From the NCBI GenBank assembly GCA_004525355.1, contig SPCK01000048.1:1-10191 (forward strand): DNA of 10,191 nucleotides. The letters are read 5' to 3'. Source of the DNA: Spirochaetales bacterium. GTDB taxonomy: Bacteria; Spirochaetota; Spirochaetia; Treponematales; UBA12059. Both the position numbers and the translations under genes were made by a program. Below are positions 1 to 7,031 of this stretch, piece by piece (the stretch's first letter is position 1; each line of letters opens with the position of its first letter). The notes under the pieces are model-generated. The model was given only the letters and a program-made list of their open reading frames with translations, did not search any database and was not told where the DNA came from.

Positions 1-271
1 AGCGGCGACAGTCCAGCCATCGGCTGGAGCGTTGCAGAGGGGAAATTATTACATTCAAGTGGCTGCCTACCGTAGCGAATCGACGACCCGTGAAGCGATA
101 GCAGTGCTTGACCGTGCTGGCTACGTGACCGTTATCGAGATCATAGCGGACAAGAAGGGGCAGATCTGGCGCGTGTATATCGGCCCTCTATCGCGCGACG
201 AGAGTGGCGTGGCCTTGGTCAGGGTTCGATCGCTCGGCTACAAGGACGCCTTCCTCAAGAAAGGCACCTGA
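1..271 (+). CDS. SPOR-domain protein, C-terminal fragment (5' end outside window)
   Basis: The reading frame is open from the first base to a TGA at 269-271, so only the last 89 codons are visible. They contain an almost complete SPOR domain: NYYIQVAAYRS at the start (the usual Y-x-Q-V-x-A-F/Y strand), a middle helix (TTREAIAVLDRAGY), then QIWRVYIGPLS (the usual R-V-x-x-G-P) and a final helix ending in LGY. SPOR domains bind denuded glycan strands of peptidoglycan, so the protein probably acts at the cell wall in division or wall remodelling. The rest could be a lytic transglycosylase/RlpA-like protein or a simple membrane-anchored SPOR protein; the window cannot tell. A TTG at 32 is an internal codon, not the start. 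An intrinsic terminator follows directly. Confidence 0.8.
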   Translation, partial: AATVQPSAGALQRGNYYIQVAAYRSESTTREAIAVLDRAGYVTVIEIIADKKGQIWRVYIGPLSRDESGVALVRVRSLGYKDAFLKKGT

Positions 272-317
272 GCCAATGTAAACAGAGCCTCACCTGATCG
301 ACTGTATCAAGATGTAG

Positions 318-361
318 ACGGGCGCCCTGGAGACCGCGAGGTTTTCCGGGCGCCTGTTTTT
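318..361 (+). terminator. Rho-independent terminator of the SPOR-domain gene
   Basis: GGCGCCC (321-327) pairs with GGGCGCC (348-354). The pairing extends outwards by three pairs including one G-T wobble (318-320 with 355-357), and T357-T361 form a T tract. It lies 47 bases after the SPOR stop codon and touches the stop codon of the convergent MFS gene. The hairpin would also form in the minus transcript, but no good U tract follows it in that direction, so termination of the MFS transcript here is less certain. Confidence 0.75.
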
Positions 362-1523
362 ATCTCAATTTACGTATCATGAGTACCTGGCCAAGCGAGC
401 CAAGGGCGAGCAGGGCGCACAACAGGCCGAAGACGGTCGGCATGGAGAAGGCCTGATAGAGGATGCCGCCGCCGATGGAGCCGAATACCTGACCGGCAGT
501 CAGGAGGGCTTCATGGACGCTCGACCTCTTGTCGCGGTCGGGGGCACCGCTGGTAGCGTAGAACAGGGAGTTGTTGTATACCATGGCCTGAACCAGGCCG
601 ACCGCCGCGAATGCCAAGCCGAAGCCCAGGGAGGCAGTCTGAAAGGAAAGGATCAAAAGGACGAGCGCTGCCGACGCCGAGAGCAGGGGAAGGGCGAGGC
701 GCTTGAACTGCCATGAGTTCCAGCGACCCAGGACGAAAAACCCGATGGCTGTGGCTGCGGACCGCATAGTCAGCAGCAATCCTACGCCCGATTCTGCCAT
801 TGACAGTTCATCGCGGGCGAATACCGGGAACACGTTGAAGATGACTCCCATCACGACGTAGATGAGGAATGCACCGAGCCAGGCGGGAAAACGGAGTGGT
901 GTAGAACGATCTTTTCCGTTTCCGGTATCGGCGGCCCGCGCTTCTCCGGGCTCGTAGCCCAGCCATAACCTGGAGGCGGTGATGAAGAGGGCGTTGAACC
1001 CGAATATCGCAATGGCTACCCAGATTGGCAGGAACTTGTTCCGTTCGGACAGGAGCCCCGCCAGATAGGGGGAGATAACGCCACCTGCGCTCCACGAGAC
1101 GCTGAATATGCTCGTCGCCTTGGACAGGCTGTCGCCTTCGAGGTTCCTGGAGAGCCAACCCATAAGCGGCGGCCAGAAAAATGCTGTCGTGAATCCATAC
1201 AATGCGAAAGCTCCGAACGCCTGGGGCAGTCCCGGCCAAGCCAGGAAGGCGCCGAGGGTTACGATGCTTGCGACCAGCATGACGGACATCGCCGTTCGCG
1301 GGCGCAGTCGGCGCGCCAGCGTTCGCAGCGCGATGCAGCCGGTGAAGTACGACATGGCCCAGATGGCTCCGAACCATCCGACCTGCGAGGGAGAGGCTCC
1401 GTAGACGCCTTTCACGACGAACAGAAGTCCCAATCCCACGGTGCCGATGCCAAGGCTCGTCAGGAATGCGGCGGGACCGATGATGGCCATCTTGGCCAGG
1501 GGTGAGCGGGCGGTGTCGTTCAT
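360..1523 (-). CDS. Major facilitator superfamily (MFS) transporter
   Basis: This 387-residue protein has the MFS pattern: two groups of six hydrophobic segments split by a charged loop at about residues 188-212 (YEPGEARAADTGNGKDRS). The segment 2-3 loop has a degenerate motif A (ALRTLARRLRPRT, residues 65-77), and the C-terminal half has a helix rich in small residues (HEALLTAGQVFGSIGGGILYQ region, 337-357). It is an inner-membrane secondary transporter; the substrate cannot be deduced. I chose the ATG at 1523 (MNDTARSPLAK), which has AGGG about nine bases upstream and starts shortly before the first membrane segment. A longer frame to 1679 adds 52 charged, non-membrane residues and overlaps ligA, so I reject it. 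The gene is divergent from ligA and convergent with the SPOR gene, hence its own transcription unit. Confidence 0.85.
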   Translation of the reverse strand: MNDTARSPLAKMAIIGPAAFLTSLGIGTVGLGLLFVVKGVYGASPSQVGWFGAIWAMSYFTGCIALRTLARRLRPRTAMSVMLVASIVTLGAFLAWPGLPQAFGAFALYGFTTAFFWPPLMGWLSRNLEGDSLSKATSIFSVSWSAGGVISPYLAGLLSERNKFLPIWVAIAIFGFNALFITASRLWLGYEPGEARAADTGNGKDRSTPLRFPAWLGAFLIYVVMGVIFNVFPVFARDELSMAESGVGLLLTMRSAATAIGFFVLGRWNSWQFKRLALPLLSASAALVLLILSFQTASLGFGLAFAAVGLVQAMVYNNSLFYATSGAPDRDKRSSVHEALLTAGQVFGSIGGGILYQAFSMPTVFGLLCALLALGSLGQVLMIRKLR

Positions 1524-1558
1524 GGATGTGCCCTGACGGTATCCCGCCCGAGCGTCTA

Positions 1559-1578
1559 CGGTCAAGCGGCGTTGACCG
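1559..1578. promoter_or_regulatory. Candidate operator: 7-bp inverted repeat in the MFS/ligA divergent spacer
   Basis: CGGTCAA (1559-1565) and TTGACCG (1572-1578) are perfect inverted arms separated by six bases. The right arm contains the -35 box of the proposed ligA promoter. The left arm read on the minus strand is also TTGACC, which could be the -35 of a weaker MFS promoter. A dimeric repressor here could control one or both genes. The dyad is seen in the sequence; binding is inferred, and no regulator gene is in the window. Confidence 0.4.
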
Positions 1579-1601
1579 CGAGGCGGCGGGAAGCCTACAA
1601 T
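1572..1601 (+). promoter_or_regulatory. Sigma70-type promoter for ligA
   Basis: TTGACC (1572-1577) and TACAAT (1596-1601) are separated by 18 bases, each matching the consensus at five of six positions. Transcription would start near 1608, giving a leader of about 52 bases before the ligA ATG at 1660. Because the following genes have no obvious promoter of their own, this probably also drives the two unknown membrane-anchored genes. Confidence 0.6.
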
Positions 1602-1607
1602 GACACT

Positions 1608-1634
1608 GTCTGCGGGTTGACGTCTCTCGCAGAC
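1608..1634 (+). other. Stem-loop at the predicted 5' end of the ligA transcript
   Basis: GTCTGCG (1608-1614) and CGCAGAC (1628-1634) are perfect inverted arms around a 13-base loop. The left arm begins about where transcription from the 1572-1601 promoter should start, so the mRNA would carry a hairpin at its 5' end, a layout known to protect mRNAs from 5'-dependent decay. It could instead be a DNA binding site. It ends 13 bases before the Shine-Dalgarno sequence and so does not hide it. Confidence 0.4.
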
Positions 1635-1659
1635 GAAAACTGAAAACGGAGAGCGGCAC

Positions 1660-3597
1660 ATGCCAAGCAGCAGCGACACAGATATACAACAACGCGTTCG
1701 CCGGCTGGAAAATCTCGTCAGGCGCTACCAGGAATCGTATTACAACGACCAGCCGGAAGTAAGCGACGCAGAATTCGACGCCCTGTGGGACGAGCTGAAA
1801 GCCATCGATCCGGGGAATCGACTGTTCAGGATCGTCGGAGCCGATTCCTCAGGTGTCTTCTCCAAGGCCCGGCACGTCCTTCCCATGGGCAGCCAGGAGA
1901 AAGCCGCCAACCCGGACGAATTTCTGGCCTGGGCGCGCAAGACGGCGCTGCCCGATCTGGTGGTCCAGGATAAGCTGGACGGGGCCAGTATCGAGCTGCA
2001 ATACGAAGACGGGCTTCTTGTCCGCGCAGTGACCAGGGGTGACGGCATGATTGGCGACGATGTGAGCGCCAACGCCCGCAAAATGGGCGGTGTGCTCGCT
2101 CAATTACCCGTCGGCTTCAGCGGGGCCATCCGCGGCGAGGTGGTCATGTCGAGGGCTGTCCATACGCAGCGGTTTTCCGACAAGGCCAATTGCCGCAACG
2201 CTGCCAACGGTATCATGAAGCGAAAGGACGGCTTGGGCGCCGAATTCCTGGAAGTGATATGTTATGACGTCGCTCCCCGCGGCCTTTACGACACTGTTGC
2301 CGGAGATCTATTCGTCACCCAGGTAGCGGCACCCTTCAATGACGAACTTGCCAAAATCGACTGGCTCAAAGGCGCTGGCTTCCATGTGGTCGGGACTAAG
2401 TTGTTTACCGATCCCTACGAGGTGATCGATTATCGTGCCCGGGTCGTGGCTGGACGGGATTCGCTTCCCTATGACATAGACGGCCTGGTCGTAAAGAATC
2501 GGGAAGTCGATCCCGACGACATGCGCCGGGCCCGGCCCGAGAAGCAGATCGCCTTCAAGTTCCCGCTGGAGGAGGCCCTGTCCACCTTGGTCGCGGTCGA
2601 ATGGAGCGAAAGCGGGGCGACGTATACCCCTATCGGTGTGATAGAACCCGTGCGGCTGGCGGGTACTACGGTCAAGCGAGCCAACCTGGCGAACACGAAT
2701 ACCATAGGCGGCATGGGACTCAAGCTAGGCTCGCGCGTGGTTGTCGTCAAACGCGGCGAGATCATTCCCAAGATAGAGGGACTCGTGGAGAATCCTCCCG
2801 ACGCGAGAGACATTCCGGTGCCGGCAACCTGCTCCTGCGGGACCTCCCTGGTGGACGAGGGCACCCGGTTGTACTGTCCCAATCCGGCCTGTCCCAAGAA
2901 GGCCCTGCATCGCCTGGAAAAATGGCTATCGGTCCTTGATATCAGGGATTTTGGTACGGGGATCCTGGGGCGTTTGTTCGAGTCGGGACGGGTTGAGTCA
3001 ATCGCGGACCTGTACGGCCTCTCGATGGAAGAACTGGCCGCATACGAGCGGATGGGCGATATCTCGGCCGCAAAGGTACTGCAAAACCTTCACACGCGGA
3101 ACGAGTTGACCTTGGCCGAATTCATCGCCGGTTTCGACATCGAGAACATCGGGCTCTTGATCGTGGAGAAAGTCGTCGCGGCGGGCTTCAATACCCTGGA
3201 TGGCCTCAGGGCGGCGACTGTCGACGAGCTGACAGCCGTGGACGGGCTGGGCGAGATAACGGCCCGTGCGTTGGCGGAGGGTCTAGCGACGCTCGCGGAC
3301 CAGATGGATGCGTCCGTCTCGGCCGGTTCCCTGGTCATCAAGACGCCCGTGGAAGTTGCCGGTCCCCTGGTGGGCCTGTCCTTCTGCTTCACGGGGGAGC
3401 TGGCCGGGATGAAACGCTCCCGGGCTGAGGCTCTGGTACGGTCTTTGGGCGGCTCGGTGCGCTCATCGGTCGCCAAAGACCTCTCGTACCTGGTCACCAA
3501 CGACCCCGGATCCGGATCAACGAAGAACAAGAAGGCACTGTCCCTGGGGGTCGCAATTATTTCCGAGGAAGAATTCCTCGCGCTGACGGGAAGGTAG
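1660..3597 (+). CDS. ligA: NAD-dependent DNA ligase LigA
   Basis: LigA seals single-strand nicks in DNA using NAD+, in replication and repair. The 645 residues show all expected domains. Domain Ia is at about 1-60 (ESYYNDQPEVSDAEFD). The adenylation domain has the nucleophilic lysine K105 in DKLDG, TRGDG at 125-129, IRGE at 157-160, YDIDGLVVK at 271-279 and AFKFP at 298-302. An OB fold spans about 306-385 (KRGEIIPKI), a four-cysteine zinc site uses C391, C393, C406 and C411, helix-hairpin-helix repeats span about 415-560, and a C-terminal BRCT domain starts near 567 (LSFCFTGELAGMKRSRAE). Length is close to the usual 670 or so. The start ATG has GGAGAG six bases upstream. Several motifs differ from textbook LigA: CxC for CxxC in the zinc site, and CRNAANGIMKRKDG where NPRNAAAGSLRQ is usual. 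All catalytic residues appear present, so it should be active. It is first in an operon with the next two genes. Confidence 0.95.
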   Translation: MPSSSDTDIQQRVRRLENLVRRYQESYYNDQPEVSDAEFDALWDELKAIDPGNRLFRIVGADSSGVFSKARHVLPMGSQEKAANPDEFLAWARKTALPDLVVQDKLDGASIELQYEDGLLVRAVTRGDGMIGDDVSANARKMGGVLAQLPVGFSGAIRGEVVMSRAVHTQRFSDKANCRNAANGIMKRKDGLGAEFLEVICYDVAPRGLYDTVAGDLFVTQVAAPFNDELAKIDWLKGAGFHVVGTKLFTDPYEVIDYRARVVAGRDSLPYDIDGLVVKNREVDPDDMRRARPEKQIAFKFPLEEALSTLVAVEWSESGATYTPIGVIEPVRLAGTTVKRANLANTNTIGGMGLKLGSRVVVVKRGEIIPKIEGLVENPPDARDIPVPATCSCGTSLVDEGTRLYCPNPACPKKALHRLEKWLSVLDIRDFGTGILGRLFESGRVESIADLYGLSMEELAAYERMGDISAAKVLQNLHTRNELTLAEFIAGFDIENIGLLIVEKVVAAGFNTLDGLRAATVDELTAVDGLGEITARALAEGLATLADQMDASVSAGSLVIKTPVEVAGPLVGLSFCFTGELAGMKRSRAEALVRSLGGSVRSSVAKDLSYLVTNDPGSGSTKNKKALSLGVAIISEEEFLALTGR

Positions 3598-3602
3598 TGG
3601 AC

Positions 3603-4211
3603 GTGGCAAGAAAATTTCCCGGATTCCTGAAATTCCTGCTGGTGCTCATTCTCGTCGCCATGGCGGGCTGGGCCGGTATCACGACGATTCTCTCCGCCCA
3701 GAGATCCAGGATCGCGTCGTTGGAGGAGGGCATTGCGGCCCTGCAGGCGGAAACGGTTCCGGTCCGCTTCATGATCATGGGCAGGGACTCCGGCATGCTG
3801 CGCGTACGCTTTCGTTTCTACGATCTCGCCGGCGATGAATTCGCGTCGCTGGAGCGGGAGCTTCCCGGCGACCAGCTGTTCATCGACTTCCTCGAGGCGC
3901 CTCGAGGCGGGTCGTGGCTGGCCTTTCCTTTCCGTATCTTTACCGATACGGTCGCCCCCGTCGACGGTCTGGACCTCTTTTCGGTCGTCCAGCCTGCCGA
4001 CTGGCCGCGCACCTACGCGGGCGGCTCCTTCGACGCCGATGCCCTCGCCGAGCTTGGCAAGCTGTACGCAGACCTGATTGCAGGCAGGGACGTGCGCGGC
4101 TCGTTCGGAAACGCGGTGCACGACGTCGCACAGCTCAGGTCTTTCACGCCGGGCTTGGTCTACCGCGTGGTCGTTCGCACGAAGGGCGGCATCGAGATCA
4201 TCGAGGAGTAA
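3603..4211 (+). CDS. Unknown membrane-anchored protein, paralogue of the next gene
   Basis: I do not recognise this 202-residue protein. It has one N-terminal membrane segment (about residues 7-31, FLKFLLVLILVAMAGWAGI), a short heptad-like stretch (about 33-50, QRSRIASLEEGIAALQAE) and a soluble domain of about 150 residues. The basic N-terminus suggests that the domain lies outside the cytoplasm. It contains LAFPFRIFTD (106-115), VRGSFGNAVHD (164-174) and PGLVYRVVVRTKGGIEI (183-199), all with counterparts in order in the following gene. The GTG at 3603 is preferred because GGGAAGG ends eight bases before it. A GTG at 3597, overlapping the ligA stop, lies only two bases from that site and would add two residues. 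It sits five bases after ligA and two before the next gene, so the three are probably co-transcribed. Function unknown; a structural or scaffolding envelope role is only a guess. Confidence 0.75.
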   Translation: MARKFPGFLKFLLVLILVAMAGWAGITTILSAQRSRIASLEEGIAALQAETVPVRFMIMGRDSGMLRVRFRFYDLAGDEFASLERELPGDQLFIDFLEAPRGGSWLAFPFRIFTDTVAPVDGLDLFSVVQPADWPRTYAGGSFDADALAELGKLYADLIAGRDVRGSFGNAVHDVAQLRSFTPGLVYRVVVRTKGGIEIIEE

Positions 4212-4213
4212 TC

Positions 4214-5119
4214 ATGGACGCAGGTGCTATTAAATCGTTCTTGTTCTGGTTTTCAGACGCAGTACGTTTCCTGACCGCGTCGCCGTTGCGGATAGCGGTA
4301 CTGGCAAGCGCCGGAGCGCTCCTGTTCGTCCTCAGGGTCTGGGGCGCGGCAAGGGCTCGGTCCCTCGCCTGTGTCGCCGCGGGACAGAGCCTGGGCTTCG
4401 GCGAGGCCACGGGAATCGTGTTCAAGGAGCTGTACTCGGCCATATTGGCACTGGCCGCGGCGCTGCCCGCCATCCTGGCGGCGGTGGCGGCAAGCGTCGC
4501 CCTGATGGCGGTTGCCGATTCCCTCAAGGGACTGGACGAAATGCGCGCCAACGCGGCACGAGTGCGCGAGCTGTCGGTCGTGCTGCAGAACCTGGAACGC
4601 AGGCAGAAGGTGCTGGAAGTGCGGGTAGCTTCCGTCCGCGACGGGGTTTCATCACTCTCGATCTTGTTTTTCGACCCGTCGGAGCCCGGCGGGGCCGTCG
4701 CCACGCAAGACGTGACCATCCGCGGTACGGAGGTCTACTTCGATGCGATCATGAGCAATTTCGATTACGCCGAGATAGCCGCAGGCAGGCGCGTCAACCT
4801 TGCCATACCCTACCGTGTCTTCTCCGACGTCACGCCGCAGGCTTCCGGGGTGGCCCTGGGATTGAAAGACGCGGCCGGCGTTCCCTACGCTTACGGCCGG
4901 AAGGACGATGATGTGTTCGGTTTGGCTCCCGAAGCCTATCGGGCGCGCCTGGCCGAATTGGTGCACCTGATGAGCGACGAGACCTCGGCGCGGGAGGCGG
5001 GAATCGTGCGCAGTGTGTACGGCAGCGCGGTGCACCGGCGGGTAAAGCCCGGCGATCGCTTTGCCGTCTGGGTGGAGCAAACCGGCGGCCTTACGATCAA
5101 GGACGCCGGTTCATTCTGA
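4214..5119 (+). CDS. Unknown two-segment membrane protein with coiled coil, paralogue of the previous gene
   Basis: I do not recognise this 301-residue protein. It has two hydrophobic segments (about residues 24-46 and 72-100), then a charged helical, probably coiled-coil region (about 102-143, rich in E, R and L), then a domain of about 150 residues matching that of the upstream gene: LAIPYRVFSD (196-205), VRSVYGSAVHR (265-275) and PGDRFAVWVEQTGGLTI (279-295). With two segments, both ends should be on the same side of the membrane. The ATG at 4214 has GAGGAG five bases upstream, inside the end of the previous gene. The frame stays open far upstream, but that stretch is out of frame with a well-supported gene and is low-complexity arginine-rich, so it is not coding. 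The pair may work as partners with different membrane anchors. Function unknown. Confidence 0.78.
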   Translation: MDAGAIKSFLFWFSDAVRFLTASPLRIAVLASAGALLFVLRVWGAARARSLACVAAGQSLGFGEATGIVFKELYSAILALAAALPAILAAVAASVALMAVADSLKGLDEMRANAARVRELSVVLQNLERRQKVLEVRVASVRDGVSSLSILFFDPSEPGGAVATQDVTIRGTEVYFDAIMSNFDYAEIAAGRRVNLAIPYRVFSDVTPQASGVALGLKDAAGVPYAYGRKDDDVFGLAPEAYRARLAELVHLMSDETSAREAGIVRSVYGSAVHRRVKPGDRFAVWVEQTGGLTIKDAGSF

Positions 5120-5124
5120 TCGCC

Positions 5125-5142
5125 CGTCCTCATTGAAGGACG
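5125..5142 (+). other. Perfect inverted repeat between the unknown gene and argS
   Basis: CGTCCT (5125-5130) and AGGACG (5137-5142) form a 6-bp stem with a 6-base loop, five bases after the upstream stop codon. There is no T tract (only GTTT some six bases later), so it is at best a weak terminator. It overlaps the -35 of the candidate argS promoter and could be a binding site instead. Confidence 0.35.
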
Positions 5143-5162
5143 CAGCCGTTTCGGGGTACACT
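5133..5162 (+). promoter_or_regulatory. Candidate promoter for argS
   Basis: TTGAAG (5133-5138) and TACACT (5157-5162) are spaced by 18 bases, each matching four of six consensus positions. Transcription would start near 5169 and give a leader of about 65 bases containing the palindrome TTGCGCAA (5204-5211). The match is moderate; argS could also be read from the ligA operon. Confidence 0.35.
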
Positions 5163-5234
5163 CGAGAGCGGTGACCGGGAGACGGAGATTCTGCCGCTGA
5201 AGGTTGCGCAATTCAACTCGAATCGGAGCATCCC

Positions 5235-6983
5235 ATGAAACACATACGCGAGACATGGAAGGTCACGGTCAGCGAGGCTCTCGGCGCAATGGCCAGGGAG
5301 AAAGGCCTCGATATCGCCACGACGGTGGACAATCTGGTACTCGAAACCCCTCCCAAGCCGGAAATGGGCGATATGGGATTTCCCCTGTTCGTCTGGTCCA
5401 AAGCCTTTCGCATGGGACCTCCCCAGATCGCCATCGCCCTTGCGGAACGTCTCGCGGGCGTCGGGCCGGGTACGGCGAAGGCCATCGGGCCCTACCTGAA
5501 CATCTTTCTCGATCGCGCCGCAGTCGCGCGGACGGTGCTGGATAAAAGTTCGAGGCCCGGCTACGGCTCGTCGGGCTCGCTCGCCGGGACCAGGATAATG
5601 ATCGAGTTCTCCAGCCCCAACACGAACAAGCCCCTGCACCTCGGGCACCTGCGCAACGACGTTCTCGGGGAGAGTGTCTCGCGGATTCTCAGGGCAAACG
5701 GCGCCGAGGTACTCAAGATCAACCTGATCAACGACCGGGGCGTGCACATCTGCAAGTCCATGTTGTCGTACATGGCATATGGCGGCGGTCGTACCCCGCA
5801 GGACGAGGGCAAGAAGAGCGACCACTTCGTCGGCGACTACTACGTCAAATTCAACGAACTCAAGATGGCCGACGAGGCCGCGGAAGAGAAGGCCCAGGAC
5901 CTGCTGGTCAGGTGGGAAGCGGGCGACGCCCAGGTCATCGACCTGTGGAAGCACATGAACGAGTGGGCCGTCAGCGGCATCAAGACCACCTACGAGCGGA
6001 CCGGCATATCCTTCGACAAGTACTATTACGAAAGCCAGATCTACCTGACCGGCAAGGAAGAGGTCCAGAAGGGACTGGCCAACGGAGCATTCTTCAAGGC
6101 GGAGGATGGCTCGGTTCGCATCGACCTGTCCCCGATCGGCCTGGACGAGAAGGTGCTCCTGCGCAAGGATGGGACTTCCATCTACATGACACAGGATATC
6201 GGTCTGGCCATCCATCGCCACGATGACTGGCCCTTCGACCGCCTGATCTACGTGGTTGCCAACGAGCAGCAGTACCACTTCAAGGTGCTGTTCCATATAC
6301 TGGAAAGGCTTGGCTACGAATGGGCCAAGAATCTGTACCACCTGTCATACGGCCTCGTAAACCTGCCGGAGGGTCGCATGAAGACCCGCGAGGGTACCGT
6401 GGTCGACGCGGACGCGCTGCTGGACACCCTCCGGGATACCGCCCTCGAGGAAATCCAGGCAAAGGGCAGGGAAGAAGCACTCGGGGACGCCGCGGACATA
6501 GCCGAGAAAGTCGCGCTCGGCGCGGTACACTACTACCTCATCCAGGCGACGCCTTCCAAGGATATGATCTTCAATCCCCAGGAATCCCTGTCTTTCAACG
6601 GTGACACAGGGCCGTACATCCAGTACATGGGCGCGCGTATATCGAGCATGCTGCGCAAGCGCGACAAGGGCGAGGGAAAGGCTTCCGACGGTTTGGTGCG
6701 TCCCGACCTGCTGGCCAAGGACGCCGAATGGGAGCTCGTCCGACGTATCGCCGCCTATCCCGAGGCGGTCGAGCAAGCGGGCGCCGAGTACAACCCGGCC
6801 GTCGTCGCGGCCCACCTGTACGACCTTGCCTCGGCATTCAGTAGATTTTATCATGACAATCCAATACTCAATTCCGATGACCCGGATACTGCCGCCACCC
6901 GGCTGGCGCTTGCGGATTCGGTCAGGAACGTCATGAAGCATGGATTGGGCCTGTTGTGCATTCCCTTCCTCGAAGCCATGTAG
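5235..6983 (+). CDS. argS: Arginyl-tRNA synthetase
   Basis: ArgS charges tRNA-Arg with arginine in the cytoplasm using ATP. The 582 residues follow the class I arginyl family. An N-terminal Add1-like domain (about 1-100, with KPEMGDMGFPLF) is followed by the class I signature HLGH at 135-138 in NTNKPLHLGHLRND. The Rossmann core includes the long INDRGVHICKSM and NEQQYHFKVLFHILERLG (343-360) motifs. The KMSKS-equivalent loop is GRMKTREGTVVDADALL (380-396), where the first lysine is replaced, as is usual in ArgS. The DALR-type anticodon-binding domain starts near 459 (GPYIQYMGARISSMLRK). Length is normal. The C-terminus (CIPFLEAM) departs from the common PERM ending. The ATG has GGAG six bases upstream. 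A strong promoter begins 13 bases after its stop, with no terminator between. Confidence 0.95.
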   Translation: MKHIRETWKVTVSEALGAMAREKGLDIATTVDNLVLETPPKPEMGDMGFPLFVWSKAFRMGPPQIAIALAERLAGVGPGTAKAIGPYLNIFLDRAAVARTVLDKSSRPGYGSSGSLAGTRIMIEFSSPNTNKPLHLGHLRNDVLGESVSRILRANGAEVLKINLINDRGVHICKSMLSYMAYGGGRTPQDEGKKSDHFVGDYYVKFNELKMADEAAEEKAQDLLVRWEAGDAQVIDLWKHMNEWAVSGIKTTYERTGISFDKYYYESQIYLTGKEEVQKGLANGAFFKAEDGSVRIDLSPIGLDEKVLLRKDGTSIYMTQDIGLAIHRHDDWPFDRLIYVVANEQQYHFKVLFHILERLGYEWAKNLYHLSYGLVNLPEGRMKTREGTVVDADALLDTLRDTALEEIQAKGREEALGDAADIAEKVALGAVHYYLIQATPSKDMIFNPQESLSFNGDTGPYIQYMGARISSMLRKRDKGEGKASDGLVRPDLLAKDAEWELVRRIAAYPEAVEQAGAEYNPAVVAAHLYDLASAFSRFYHDNPILNSDDPDTAATRLALADSVRNVMKHGLGLLCIPFLEAM

Positions 6984-6995
6984 CTCGCGGCAAGG

Positions 6996-7025
6996 TTGAC
7001 ATGTCCTTGGTATATATAGTATAAA
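6996..7025 (+). promoter_or_regulatory. Strong sigma70-type promoter for rplU-prp-rpmA
   Basis: A perfect TTGACA (6996-7001) is followed 18 bases later by TATAAA (7020-7025) inside an AT-rich island (7011-7027) that stands out from the GC-rich surroundings. Transcription would begin near 7032. This is the best promoter in the window, as expected for ribosomal protein genes. Confidence 0.75.
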
Positions 7026-7031
7026 ATCGCG

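Noticed and set aside
1524..1679. 52-residue N-terminal extension of the MFS transporter
   Set aside because: It overlaps the ligA start, is charged and unlike transporter N-termini, and the ATG at 1523 has a ribosome site and fits the first membrane segment.
808..1692. 294-codon minus-strand frame inside the MFS gene
   Set aside because: It is an arginine- and histidine-rich alternate frame of the transporter gene.
3090..4121. 343-codon minus-strand open frame across ligA and the first unknown gene
   Set aside because: It spans two well-supported plus-strand genes and has no recognisable motifs.
3914..4213. Upstream extension of the second unknown gene
   Set aside because: It lies out of frame inside the previous gene, is arginine-rich low-complexity sequence, and the ATG at 4214 has a strong ribosome site.
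5169..5234. T-box or other tRNA-sensing leader before argS
   Set aside because: The leader is too short and has no T-box sequence or terminator/antiterminator pair.
5130..6341. 403-codon open frame antisense to argS
   Set aside because: It mirrors codon structure of argS in a GC-rich genome, has no membrane, motif or domain logic, and argS is certain.
7011..7016. Extended -10 element TGGTATATA in the rplU promoter
   Set aside because: It has no -35 at a workable distance; TTGACA fits the later TATAAA with an 18-base spacer.
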